Of a stretch of DNA of 64,000 nt, positions 21,307 through 33,485 are shown one piece after another. The position numbers were made by a program, and so were the translations under genes. The notes beneath the pieces are model-generated. The model did no database searches. It saw nothing but the letters and a program-made list of their open reading frames with translations, and was not told the DNA's origin. This DNA comes from Dactylorhiza incarnata (Eukaryota > Streptophyta > Magnoliopsida > Asparagales > Orchidaceae): assembly GCA_033032865.1 (NCBI GenBank), contig JAWHQI010000013.1, positions 7,874,001-7,938,000 of the forward strand, given 5' to 3'. The first letter of the stretch is position 1. Every line of letters begins with the position of its first letter.

Positions 21307-22193
21307 TCGCACTTCTTTAATTTCTGCAATTTACCGCTTTCATTTTAATTCCGTAGAGTGTGTGAGTTTTCAATTAGTGAGTCTTTTGTTTTTAATATAA
21401 TTGCTTTTTGCTAATTCCGCTAACCGCTCAATCGTTTAAAATCACCGTAGTTATCATTATCACTTTATTAAACTCTAAAAAATTCTAAGCAAAACTACTT
21501 TCTAAATTAACGTTTCCGTGCTTTTTCGCTTTTTATCGCAATTATCGTTAAACGCACGCCAACCTTAATTTTCGTCATTAGTTTTTCTACAAAATTATAA
21601 AAATCAATTCAAAACTCTTTTCGATAAAATAATAGCGCGTTTCGTAGAAGTAGAAATAATTGATACGACCTTGGAAAAATACGACCTTGATATTTCAAAA
21701 AGAAATACCCTACACTACTATCGATAAGGTCCACTTGCCTTTATCGATTTTAGTCCGGATAATTATATAAACCCAAAAGGTTTCTCTCCAAAGCATTTTG
21801 TAAAACTCTCTTTTAAACACTTAAAAAATTGTTACAACAACTCTTTGGTTGTTGGAACTAGCTCAAGGCAAAAGAAGTTTTAAAACGATCTCTTAAAGAA
21901 TTGTTGCAATAACTCACAAAATTGTTGCAACAACATATTCAAAAAGCTTTCAACTTTCATTTCAACATAAGCCTTTCAAACCCTTTCTACTTAGCTTTTG
22001 GCGACGCGGCCAAAGAGTAATCCTCGATATTTCGAAAGAGGAAAAGGCCGTTACTTTTATCTTTTGATAGGATAACGGGTAATTCCTCGAAGTAGAATTA
22101 CTCGAGGGACTCTTCGAAAACGTCCGCCTAAGGTTAAAACCCAAAGAAAGAAAGAGCTTTTCTAAAAAGATAAATTTCAGCGTATCAAGTTTT

Positions 22194-22210
22194 TGGCGCC
22201 GTTGCCGGGG
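22194..22210 (+). other. Primer-binding site of Athila (tRNA-Asp type)
   Basis: TGGCGCCGTTGCCGGGG is the complement of the plant tRNA-Asp 3' end including CCA. It lies six bases after the LTR end, the usual primer for Athila/Tat elements. Confidence 0.92.
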
Positions 22211-22562
22211 ACTTGTGTAGTTATTTTGAAATCGGAAACGCTATTAATTTTATCTTATATTTCAACCCTTTTTCTAATATATATTTCTCTTATCCTACAA
22301 AACAAAAAATTTAAGAAAAAAAATCTCTATTTAAGAAAAAGGAAAAATCTAAAATCTCTAAAAAATATATATATATAGCGATATTTTCTACTTACTAAAA
22401 GAAAATCAAAAAAATATTTTCCCCCTCTTTCTTTCTTTCCTTCTTTTTCTTCTTTGTAAAAATATTTCCAAAACAAAAACATCGAAAAAAAATAATAATC
22501 TATAAAAAGAAAAACAAGAAAACTCTTTCTTCCAAAAAAAAAAATTAATTAAAGAATAGTGT

Positions 22563-25097
22563 ATGACCCGAGGAGAATCTTTGGATAATCCAATTTTACC
22601 TTTTGATCCCGAAATCGAGCGCACGCTTCTCGAGCGCCGCCGATCTCGTAATCAAAATCTACAAATAGATCCCTAAGAATCCGTCGGCGATATACATTTA
22701 GGCGTGATGGGCGATCCTAATCTAAATGCGGCCCCTCAGCGGACCATGGCCTATTATTCTAGGCCAAATTTAGAGGATACAGGATCGAGCATCACCCGCC
22801 CCGCGGTAGCTAATAATAATTTCGAAATCAAATCCAGTATAATCCAAATGGTACAACCGTCGATTCAGTTCGACGGTTTGCCAGATGAGGACCCAAACCA
22901 ACACCTTAATAATTTTTTAGAAATTTGCGACACCTTCAAGATTAATGGCGTCAGCGATGACGCCATCCGCTTGCGCTTATTTCCCTTTTCCCTGCGGACA
23001 AAGGCGAAATCGTGGTTGACTTCTCTTCCGAGAGGGTCCATAACCACGTGGGCCGAATTGACGGAGAATTTTCTAACTAAATATTTTCCTCCGTCAAAAA
23101 CCGCTAAATTACGCACCAATATCGCATCCTTCATTCAATTCGATTCTGAGTCTCTCTACGAGACTTGGGAGCGTTTTAAAGAATATTTGCGTAGGTGTCC
23201 TCATCACGCGCTACCAACTTGGCTTCAGGTACAAACGTTCTATAACGGCTTGAATTTCTCAATGAGACAGATGATCGACGCAGCCGCCGGGGGAACGTTA
23301 AACAACAAAACCCCGGAGGCCGCTCAAGCTCTGATCGAAGAAATGGCCATGAACGCGTACCAATGGAACGTGCCAAGGTCGCGTCCTCCTAAACCGGCTG
23401 GTATTTTCGAAGTGGATGCCACTACTCACTTAGCCTCGCAGGTAGAGCGGCTAAGTAAGCAAGTGGCGGAGATGACTGCTTCCTCCTCCACTCCCGCTTG
23501 GGCTAATAATCCTAATAATAATAATAATAATAATTTTAATAATCTTAATAATAATAATAATCTTAATAATAATATTAATAATAACAATAATTTAAGCGAG
23601 GAATCGGTGGATTACGTGGGCAATCAAGTGCGGGCGCCCTTCAACCCATATAGTAATAACTATAACCCGGGTTGGAGGATACACCCGAACTTCTCATGGA
23701 GTAACCCTAATAATGCGCAAGGCCCTCCACCTGCGATCCCGCAAGGATTTCCGCATAGATATCCCCAAGGATTTCAGCAGGGTTTTGCGCCTCCTCCTCC
23801 AAAACCTTCACCGCTCGAGGAGATTTTTGCAAAATACATGGCTTCCAACGACGCAAATATCCGGAATATAACCGGATCGCTAAAAAATTTAGAAATGCAG
23901 GTTGGACAGCTTGCAAAAATGGTCTCCGAGCGGCCACTTGGAGCACTACCTGGGAACTCGGAGCAGAACCCGCGTGAAAATGCCCACGCCATTACCTTAC
24001 GCAGCGGCAAGGAGGTCGACTCCCCATTGCGGGTTGAGCATCAGGTAACTGTTTCGCCTCCGACCCCTGCACCCTCGTCTTTTATTTTAGTAGATACGGA
24101 AAAAATATTAGTGCCGGGCGTCTCGAGCCCGCAAATTCCGTACCCCGCAAAATTTAATAAAGAGAAGGAGGACGAACATTACAAAAAGTTTTTACAAATA
24201 TTTAAACAAATTCAAATTAACGTCCCCTTCTGCGAGGCACTCTCTCAGATGCCGAAATACGCGAAATACCTTAAGGAGCTCCTTTCTAATAAAAAGAAGC
24301 TCGAGGGTATTTTGCGTGTTTCCTTAAATGTGGAATGCTCGGCGGTCCTACTTAATAAATTGCCGCCAAAACTAAACGACCCGGGAAGGTTTTCCATCCC
24401 GTGCCTATTCGGCAATTTATTAATAAAGTACGCCCTAGCGGACATGGGAGCGAGCATCAATTTGATGCCCTTCTCCCTCTTTAAAAAACTAGATTTGGGT
24501 GTTCCCACCCCAACAAAAATAAGCATCCAACTCGCGGATCGCTCGATAAAATATCATATCGGGGTAGTGGAGGGCGTTCTGGTCAAGGTTGACAGGTTTA
24601 TCTTTCCGGTAGACTTCGTCATCCTCGACATCGAGGAGGACGCCGAGGTACCAATTATCCTCGGTCGCCCTTTCCTCACGACCTCCCGCGCATTAATTGA
24701 TGTGAGTAACGGTCACCTCCTCCTTCGGATAGGGGACGACGAAGTTACCCTTATTATTAATCCCTCGATGCGAAACACTTTATCGAACGATGATTCCTGC
24801 TTTCACTTAGAATCCGTGTTCGAGGATGAATGTTCTTCGCTTGCAGAATTACTCGCTTTAACTTTAGACGAACTGGATTTGGCGGACCTCGCCCCTTTGG
24901 ACGAGCTACCGCCAGATTCGTCTTTCGAATCTTTTAATTCTAAAAGTTTAAAAATAACAACTTCTTACGAAGAACCCCCGGTCTTGGAGCTTAAGCCACT
25001 CCCCGACCATTTAAAATATGCTTTTCTCACCGCGGACATAAAACTCGGTTATTATTTCGTCTTCTTTAACCGATTCAGAAACCTCCGAATTAGTTAA
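22563..25097 (+). pseudogene. gag: Athila Gag-protease
   Basis: An ATG at 22563 opens the natural gag start (MTRGESLDNPILPFDPEIER), homologous to the TR-GAG start. A TAA at 22674-22676 interrupts it, and the same frame is then open from 22704 to 25097 (797 codons). Retro-Gag blocks include RLRLFPFSLRTKAKSWL and FNGL-like turns, with TIVEAAAGG-like DAAAGGTLNNKTPEAA. Where relatives have a CCHC zinc knuckle just before SVDYVGN there is an Asn-rich tract coded by (AAT)n. The protease follows with ALADMGASINLMP and IILGRPFL. After about 25020 the reading slips, and pol continues in another frame. The protein would make capsid and process the polyprotein if intact. Confidence 0.93.
23503..23593 (+). 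repeat. (AAT)n-rich tract coding Asn repeats in Athila Gag
   Basis: Runs of AAT codons broken by CTT, TTT and ATT encode blocks of 5-7 Asn. The tract occupies the place of the zinc knuckle. Confidence 0.9.
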
Positions 25098-27895
25098 AGT
25101 TTTGTCCACGCATCGCCATGCAATTGCATGGCAGATTTCCGATATTAGGGGGATAAATCCCTCTTTTTGCACGCACAAAATCTTGTTAGAAGATAATTCC
25201 CGCAAAACCATCCAGCCTCAGCGATGACTAAACCCAAATATGGGGGATGTCGTTAAGGCTGAAGTAATAAAACTCCTGGATGCGGGGATTATCTACCCTA
25301 TATCCGATAGCACGTGGGTTAGTCCCATTCATGTCGTGCCTAAAAAGGGCGGTCTAACGGTAGTGGAAAATCAACATAATGAATTAATTCCAACCCGTAC
25401 TGTTACGGGTTGGAGGGTGTGCATCGATTACCGAAAATTAAATGATGCCACCCGCAAAGACCACTTTCCGTTACCGTTTATCGATCAAATTTTGGAGCGA
25501 CTATCGGGTCATCCTTATTATTGTTTTCTCGACGATCTATCGGGATTTTTACAAATTCCAATCTCCCCCGAAGATCAGGAGGAAAACAACCTTTACGTGC
25601 CCCTTCGGTACCTTCGCGTACCGAAGGATGCCATTCGGCCTCTGCAACGCGCCAGCTACATTTCAACGATGTATGCTAGCGATATTTGGAGAGCTCGTAG
25701 AGGATATTATGGAAGTCTTTATGGATGACTTCTCGGTTTTTGGAAGCTCCTTCCAAAACTGCCTCCAAAATTTAGATCGAGTCCTCCAACGATGCGAAGA
25801 CACGAACCTGGTTTTAAATTGGGAAAAGTGTAATTTCATGGTTCGAGAAGGCTTAGTTCTCGGCCACAAAATTTTTGAAAGAGGGATGGAGGTCGACAAG
25901 GCCAAGGTCGAAATAATTGAAAAACTCCCCGCGCCCTCAAATATCAAATCAATTCGTAGTTTTCTTGGCCACGCGGGTTTCTATAGGCAGTTTATTCAAA
26001 AATTTTCCAAAATAACAAAACCGCTAACCCACCTCCTGGAGAATGAATCTCCATTCATTTTTGATAGCGCATGCGTAGAGGCATTCAATACCATAAAAAA
26101 TAAACTTATTCATTCTCCCATTCTGGTGGCGCCCAATTGGACCCTTCCGTTTGAGATTATGTGCGACGCGAGCGATATAGCGGTAGGGGCCGTATTAGGC
26201 CAACGCATAAATAAATATTTTCATCCTATCTACTACGCGTCCCGCACGCTCACGGCCGCACAGGCTAATTACACGACAACGGAAAAGGAACTCCTTGCCG
26301 TCGTCTTCGCCATAGATAAGATTAGGCCCTACGTCACGCTTTCTAAAATTATAATATTTACCGACCACTCCGCACTTAAATATTTATTAGAAAAAATGGA
26401 CGCTAAGCCCCGCCTTCTTCGATGGATCCTCCTATTACAAGAATTCGATTTAGAGATCCGGGATAAGAAGGGGGCCGAAAATTTAGCGGCCGACCACCTT
26501 TCTCGTTTAGAACACCCAATCGCGGAAGCGCTCTTCGAACCAGAAATCGATGATCGATTTCCCGAGGAGCGTCTTTTAGTTTTAAATAATTTAAAAACTT
26601 CTCCCTCGCCTTGGTTCGCAGACTACGCCAACTATTTAGTTGCGCGGGTGCTCCCGAAAGACTTTTCAAAACAGCAAAAGAAGAAATTCTTTTCTGATTT
26701 GAAAAATTACTTTTGGGAGGACCCTTTCTTATTTCGCGTCTGCGCGGACCAAGTCGTGCGGAGATGCGTTTCGAGCGAGGAAGGTGCGCAAATTTTGCGG
26801 CACTGCCACGAGGGGCCGGCCGGGGGGCATTATCAAGCCAACCGGACCGCGCAGAAGGCGCTGGAGGCAAGCTTTTATTGGCCCGCTCTCTTCAAAGACG
26901 CTCACACTTTTGTGAGCGCATGCGATAGCTGTCAACGGTCGGGTAACATCTCTCGTCGCGACGAGATGCCCCAAAATTTTTATTTAGAATGCGAGATTTT
27001 TGATTTATGGGGCATAGATTTCATAGGCCCCCTACATCCTTCATATACAAATCGCTACATTTTAGTGGCGGTCGACTACGTATCTAGGTGGGCGGAAGCG
27101 CAAGCTCTCCCCACCAACGATGTGAGAGTCGTCGTCAAATTTCTTAAAAAATTATTTTCTCGCTTCGGTACGCCCCGTGCGATAGTTAGTGATAGGGGTA
27201 CGCACTTTTGCAACGCCCAGTTTGCAAAAACATTAACCAAATATGGCGTTACGCATAACCTCGCCACTACCTATCACCCCCAAACGAGCGTCCAAGTGGA
27301 GGTAATAAATCGGGAAATTAAACGCATATTAAAAAAAACCGTTTCAATAAATAGGAAGGATTGGGCGATTAAATTAGACGACGCGCTGTGGGCATATCGT
27401 ACGGCGTACAAGACCGCAATCGGTTGTACGCCTTATCGATTAGTCTACGGCAAGGCGTGCCATTTGCCCGTAGAATTAGAGCACCGCGCTTTTTGGGCGT
27501 TAAAACTCTTAAATCTCGATCATAATTTAACCGCCGAAAACCGGAAATTCCAATTAAACGAACTCGATGAATGGCGTGCGAACGCTTACAAGAGTAATAA
27601 ATTTTATAAGGAACGCTCGAAATTTTACCACGACCGAAAAATTAAATTTCCAAAATCATTTGCGCCGGGCGATCTCGTCCTCCTATATAATTCGCGTCTT
27701 CGTCTTTTTTCGGGGAAACTAAAATCCCGTTGGTCCGTCCCCTTTCAAGTGAAAGAGGTTTGGCCATACGGGACCGTCCTTATCACCCACCCGGAAAAAG
27801 GCGACTTAAAAGTTAACGGTCACCGACTAAAACTCTACCACGCGGGGGATCAACTGGGAGGGAAGCTAAATTCCATAGCCCTCCCCCACCTCTAA
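25098..27895 (+). pseudogene. pol: Athila RT, RNase H and integrase
   Basis: RT starts in one frame ([12 protein letters not shown] at about 25410, FLDD at about 25530). A one-base slip near 25575-25585 moves it to the frame open from there to 27895. Motifs in that frame are [16 protein letters not shown], the catalytic FMDD (25719-25730), RNase H ([36 protein letters not shown]), the integrase HHCC finger ([16 protein letters not shown]...CDSCQR), and core ([26 protein letters not shown]). A TGA at 25225-25227 also interrupts the protease-RT junction. All catalytic residues checked are present; only the frameshifts and stops disable it. Confidence 0.93.
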
Positions 27896-28738
27896 AAAGA
27901 TCATACCCCGCCATCGCGTCAAGCTACGAGACGGTAAACAAAGCGCTCGTGGGAGGCACCCCCATATTTTTCCAATTACGCTTTTTTTTATTATTGTTCT
28001 TATTTACAAAAAAAAATGATGAAATAAGTTTTAATTTCAAAACAAAAAAAAACTTAAACAAAAATATAATTAATAATAATAATAAATAATAATAAATAAT
28101 AATAACAAAATGAAAAATAATATTAATAACTATGCATATTTTAAATTATCATTTTTTTTCAAAAAGAAACTTAAAACAAAATCAAATAATGCAAAAACTT
28201 TAAAACAAAAATCAAAAAGAATTTTGGGAATTTTAAGATAAGACAATAAGAAGTTTCTCAAAGTAGGATTACTCGACAGACCCGAGAGGGGATTTTTGTC
28301 GATATTTCGAAACGTGAAAACCCCGTTGCTTTTACCTTTTTATTTCTCTTATTTCTTCCTTGCTTTTTATCTTAAAGCTTTTTCTTTTTTTACTTTATTG
28401 TATCTTTCTTAAAATTTTGATATATTAAAAACATGCATATTTCAAAATTAAAACCAAAAACAAAAAAATATAATATAATTAATAAAATAAAAATGATGAT
28501 AAAAATTTATTTTTATCATACCCAAAAAAATATGATCACATATATACTTTTAACTTCTTTTATACGTATTTTATTCGTGTTTTGTACAATTCAGAAAACT
28601 AAAACAAACCAAAAAAACAATTTTGTATATATTCGTGGAGTTCCTTTTTATTTGTAACTATTCTTGTATATATTTTTTCTATCTTGTAATTAAATCTTCA
28701 CGTTTTTGTAAATATTTTCGTTCCTCACACTTCACTTC

Positions 28739-28776
28739 AACATTGAGGACAATGTTGGCTTTAAGTATGGGGGCGT
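28739..28776 (+). other. Internal hairpin and second polypurine tract of Athila
   Basis: AACATTG-AGGA-CAATGTT (28739-28756) is a perfect 7-bp stem with an AGGA loop. It is followed at once by GGCTTTAAGTATGGGGGCG, nearly identical to the 3' tract at 30504-30521. It may be an additional plus-strand primer. Confidence 0.7.
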
Positions 28777-30480
28777 GTTTTCCCTCTTTTTGTAATTATT
28801 TTTGCCCCTCCCATATTAGAAAAAACAAAAAAAAATTTATATGAAAAATTTGTTACAACATAAAACTTATTTGTTATAACATAACAAAATTTGTTATGAC
28901 ATAAGAAAATTATGTTGCAACATCTTTGTCCCTCTTTTCATTTTCCTTAAATCAAATGAAAAATCCAAAAAAATCATTGAGTAACTTAGAAAAAAATAAA
29001 AAACACACAAAAAAAATTTTTATATATAAATGTTTTATGTTTATGTCTTTTATTTGTATATAAAAATCCTTATTTATAATGATAAATCAAAATCCAAAAA
29101 AAAATGATGATGAAAAATGTACTTAAAAATTTGTTATAACAAAATTCATTTTGTCATAACACCAAAAATGTTTTTCATTCTCTCTTTTCTTTTTTTTTTC
29201 TTTTCCCTTTTTTTATTAATGTACATATTTTTAACAAAATTAAAAAATCAAAAAAAATATATGATGAAAAAAAAATTTCTTAGAAAAAAATCAAAAATAT
29301 TTTGTATGTATTTTTACTTTTCTTAATTTTCTTCTTTCTTTGTTTTTTTTTAGTATTTATATATGCATTTTGTTATAAAGAAAATCAAAAATCCCAAAAA
29401 TATCATATCTTAAAAACTTCAAAAAGAAAAAAATATTTGAAAAAATTATTAAAAAACCCAAAAATAAAATAAATCCCCGACTTAGCTTTTTGTTATTTCC
29501 AAGGCTAGGTTAGTTTTATCTTTAAGCGTTTTTCATTATTTTTGATTTACTAAATCAATTTTATTTATTTCATAGTTTGAAAATTTTAAATCGAGGAATT
29601 TTCAGTAGTAAAGAAAATCTTGCGATCTTAATTTAATTTGAAAACAGAATTTTTAGCACTACCTCGGGTTTACCCTAAATAGATTCCTTTTAGTATGATA
29701 TTGGCAAACCATCTTTAGATTCAATTATTCTAACTCTAAACTTGTGAAACTTTAGGAATGTTTTTAATCTACTAAACTTGCTCTCAAAAATCGTTTTTTA
29801 TTAATCTAGAATTTCTCATGAAACCCCCCTTATAAACACCCCTTAGCTTGGCAAAAAAAAAATAAAAGTAGGAGTTTTAAAAGAAATCCTGTGTCAATGG
29901 GAATAAAGAGATTCCGTAAACACAGGCACCCAATATTGTTAAAAGAAATCCCGTGTCAATGGGAATAAAAAATTAATAATTCCGTAAACACGGGCATTGG
30001 GTTAAGTTTAGAAAAGATTTCAATTCTCCCGCGTAAACCAACGCTGGGAATCAAAACAAAACCACCAAAAAGGTGGGGTGAGAGGATAAAGTCCATCACC
30101 CCTAACTCCAAGCACTCTATTTTTGCCAAGGCTACCTTTTTCCCCTACCCTTTAGCCAATAAAATTGTACCTAGATTTTAATTTAAAAAAGTTTGGGAGA
30201 GCATAATTAGTAGGCTTTATTTATTCTTAAAAACTTTCTTAAAAAAAGTTAAAGTTTTTTATAGTTCTATTCTAATTAAAAGGTACCAAAGACTGCAATA
30301 ATCGACGCTATTTAGCTAACTTTAGAAGTCTCGCTAAAATTTTTTTCGCTTTTTTTAAATTACTTTCATAGTTTTGGACTTACCTCTTTAAATACCCTAA
30401 ATTTTTTCGATCTTACTTTTGATTTAATAAAAACTTTAGTAAATTAGAAATTTTATTAAGCGTCTTATAGGTATCCCTTA

Positions 30481-30521
30481 CTTTTGCTCTGGAATAGCAA
30501 AAGCTTAAGTATGGGGGTGTT
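30481..30521 (+). other. Hairpin and 3' polypurine tract of Athila
   Basis: CTTTTGCT and AGCAAAAG form an 8-bp stem around a loop containing GGA (30481-30503). CTTAAGTATGGGGGTGTT then leads to the LTR start at 30522. The same plan precedes the TR-GAG 3' LTRs. Confidence 0.8.
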
Positions 30522-31049
30522 TGATGAATAACAAATTATGCATATTTTTAGTAACTTTTCTAGCCTAATTTTGGGTAGTTTTGTACATATTTTATGTAAA
30601 ATATTGAAATAATCTCTTGTTTTATCCTATGTTTATAAATTTTTTCTATTTGAAAAAAAAAACTTAAGTTATTTAAGTATGAAACAAATCAGTAAATTTG
30701 TAAAAATAAGTAATTATGTTTATATAAGAATAAAATTTTGAAATAATATTGTATAATGTATATAATATAAATATAAAGGAATATATTTATATAATAAATA
30801 TAGCAGTATAATATAATAAATAATATATATATTAAATATATAACAGTATATATATTAAATATAATCATATATTTATATGTAAATATTGATGAAAATATAG
30901 TATTAATAATGTATATACATTATAAATATAATGAAATATTATATATATATTATATAAACATAATAATTTTATATATAAACTCAGCAAAAATTCGTCGAAC
31001 GCCGAGCGGTATTCGACGAATTTTTATGTATTAGTATTAGATGTTATAT

Positions 31050-31102
<53 letters not shown>

Positions 31103-33139
31103 CCGTTCGACGAACTCAGCCCGAGCTGAGTTCGACGAACTCCCCGCTCAGAGTTCGTCGATCTCTCTCCTAGCCCGGAGTTCGACGTTCTCTTATATGA
31201 AATATTATATATAAATATATTTACCTCTACAGGCGTTAGTCGATCTCCCTTCCAGCCTTCTATCCACACCCCAAACTCTCCGCTCCCTGAGTTCGACGAA
31301 TTCTCCCCAGATAGGCATTCGACTAATTATATATATATATATATATTATAACAACATTATATAATTTCTGCAGGTGTTCGACTAACTCCCAGATCGACTT
31401 TCGTCGAGCTCTCTCCCCAAGCTTCGTTCGACGAATTCCCGCCAGCTCTTTCTTCCAGCAAGCTGTCCTAACACCTCTCTCCTTCTAGAATCTGCCAGCC
31501 CTCTATCCGCACCCCACACTCTTCCAGCAAGCTTGCAAAGTCAGATTTTGCCTCCTCCTTCTAGAAGCCTTCCAAATCCTCTATAAATAGAGGGGGTGGC
31601 TGATGTTCAAAGGGTTCAAAATTTTGAGACTTATTCTTGATATTTTGATCCAATCTTGTTGCCTTCCTAGTTTTTGTGTTTAGGTAAATTTTTGCACTCT
31701 TTCTCTCTCTTGTTTTGCAACCTCTTTATGATGAAAATAAAATAAAATTTGCTTGTTTTTGTAACTATCTCTCTCTTTGTTTTTGTGAAAGTGTGTGTGT
31801 GTTTTCCTTTTGTTTTTCCTTTTTTTTAGATTTTGTTCTGTTAAGTAGTGTTTCCATTATAATTTGTGTGTGAGTGTGTATGAGGCTAACTTTCATGTTT
31901 TAGTTTTTTTTGTTTTTGTTTTGTAATCTTTTGTATCATTTCAAGTAAGTGTGTGTGTGTGTGTGTGTTAGTATAAATTTTGTTTTCTTTTAACTTAGTT
32001 TCATTTATGTTGTGTGTGTGAGTGTATGAGTTAATTTTTGTTTTGTTTTTAATTAGATTTCATTAAAGTAGAGTGTGTGTGTGTGTGTATGAGTATAAAT
32101 TTTGCGCCTTTTTTGTAATTCAATAGCTTCCATTTCCGTCACGCATTTATTTCCCGCCTATCCGCTTGGATAGGACTCGTCACGCATTTATTTCCCGCCT
32201 ATCCGCTTGGATAGGACTCGTCACGCATTTATTTCCCCTCTACCTATTTGGGTAGGGATCGCACTTCTTTAATTTCTGCAATTTACCGCTTTCATTTTAA
32301 TTCCGTAGAGTGCGTGAGTTTTCAATTAGTGAGTCTTTTGTTTTTAATATAATTGCTTTTTGCTAATTCCGCTAACCGCTCAATCGTTTAAAATCGCCGT
32401 AGTTATCATTATCACTTTATTAAACTCTAAAAAATTCTAAGCAAAAGTACTTTCTAAATTAACGTTTCCGTGCTTTTTCGCTTTTTATCGCAATTATCGT
32501 TAAACGCACGCCAACCTTAATTTTCGTCATTAGTTTTTCTACAAAATTATAAAAATCAATTCAAAACTCTTTTCGATAAAATAATAGCGCGTTCCTTAGA
32601 AGTAGAAATAATCGATACGACCTTGGAAAAATACGACCTTGATATTTCAAAAAGAAATATCCTATACTACTATCGATAAGGTCCACTTGCCTTTATCGAT
32701 TTTAGTCCGGATAATTATATAAACCCAAAAGCCTTCTCTCCAAAGCATTTTTTAAAACTCTCTTTTAAACACTTAAAAAATTGTTGCAACAACTCTTTGG
32801 TTGTTGGAACTAGCTCAAGGCAAAAGAAGTTTTAAAACGATCTCTTAAAGAATTGTTGCAACAACTCACAAAATTGTTGCAACAACATATTCAAAAAACT
32901 TTCAACTTTCATTTCAACATAAGCCTTTCAAACCCTTTCTACTTAGCTTTTGGCGACGCGGCCAAAGAGTAATCCTCGATATTTCGAAAGAGGAAAAGAC
33001 CGTTACTTTTATCTTTCGATAGGATAACGGGTAATTCCTCGAAGTAGAATTACTCGCGGGACTCTTCGAAAACGTCCGCCTAAGGTTAAAACCCAAAGAA
33101 ACAAAGAGCTTTTCTAAAAAGATAAATTTCAGCGTATCA
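30522..33139 (+). repeat. 3' LTR of the Athila element
   Basis: A full copy of the 5' LTR with the same ends. It has a longer (AT)n tract (31055-31099), one fewer 41-bp unit, and the 14-bp inverted repeat at 30986-30999/31012-31025. The TSD GCGTC follows at 33140-33144. Confidence 0.95.
32137..32258 (+). repeat. 41-bp tandem repeat in the Athila 3' LTR (2 copies plus 1 diverged)
   Basis: Units start at 32137 and 32178, with the diverged unit at 32219. There is one unit fewer than in the 5' LTR, so the copy number changed after insertion. Confidence 0.95.
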
Positions 33140-33144
33140 GCGTC

Positions 33145-33479
33145 AACTTGCCCCCGGGCCTCCTATGATCCGCCTTGACGCGCTGACAAGTGTAGCACTG
33201 CGCCACAAATCTCGCAATATTGCCCTTCATGCCAGGCCACCACACAATCTGCTTCAAATCGCGATACACCTTCGTAGAGCCAGGATGATAGGATATGCTG
33301 GAGTCGTGAGCCTCCTCACAAATCTTCGCTCGAAATTGCCCCACAACGGGTATGCACAGCCTACCCCGGTACCTCAAGGTACCCTCAACATCAATCGAGA
33401 AATCCGACAACTCACCTCTCTCAGCTCTGCTCCGGAGGTGCTGTAAATCCAGATCATCCTTCTGGTGCAGCTTCGTCAA
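33145..33479 (-). pseudogene. pol: Tekay integrase zinc-binding domain
   Basis: The frame carries the integrase HHCC finger (EAHDSSISYHPGSTKVY...WWPGMK...CYTCQRVKAD) and ends where Athila is inserted. It continues the RNase H frame after a TAG at 33486-33488. The rest of the integrase resumes at 19562 on the far side of Athila. Confidence 0.92.
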
Positions 33480-33485
33480 AGCAAT

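Larger units (their letters stand above)
19568..22187 (+). repeat. 5' LTR of the Athila element
   Basis: AT-rich U3 is followed by a CpG-rich block (20030-20465) packed with TTCGACGAA/TTCGTCGAA words. A TATAAATAG box is at 20601-20609, then a TG-rich leader and a 41-bp tandem repeat at 21144-21306. TTGTTGCAACAAC-like palindromes lie at 21825-21930. Differences from the 3' LTR are scattered substitutions, one 41-bp unit and (TA)n length. Confidence 0.95.
27896..30521 (+). other. Athila 3' noncoding region
   Basis: This is 2.6 kb without a credible ORF; the env-like ORF of some Athila elements is missing. It is AT-rich with long A and T runs. At 28260-28350 it shares short permuted blocks with the LTR end. 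A hairpin plus polypurine tract lies at 28739-28776. TTGTTATAACAA-like palindromes occur at 28849-28923 and 29130-29160. Two copies of a TCAATGGGAATAAA...CCGTAAACAC segment lie at 29894-29990. A second hairpin plus the 3' polypurine tract ends the region. Confidence 0.8.
19568..33139 (+). mobile_element. Athila-like Gypsy element, complete with both LTRs
   Basis: LTRs are 19568-22187 (2620 bp) and 30522-33139 (2618 bp), both TGATGAATAAC...GCGTATCA. Exact 5-bp duplications GCGTC flank it (19563-19567, 33140-33144). The order is LTR, tRNA-Asp primer site (22194-22210), gag-protease (22563-25097), RT/RNase H/integrase (to 27895), a 2.6 kb noncoding 3' region with two polypurine tracts, and LTR. 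It is broken by two in-frame stops and two frameshifts in the coding region, so it is non-functional but fairly recent. No env-like ORF is found. It sits in the Tekay integrase gene. Confidence 0.95.

Noticed and set aside
27896..30521. An env-like ORF in the Athila 3' region.
   Set aside because: No frame longer than about 75 codons and extreme AT richness; no membrane-protein pattern.
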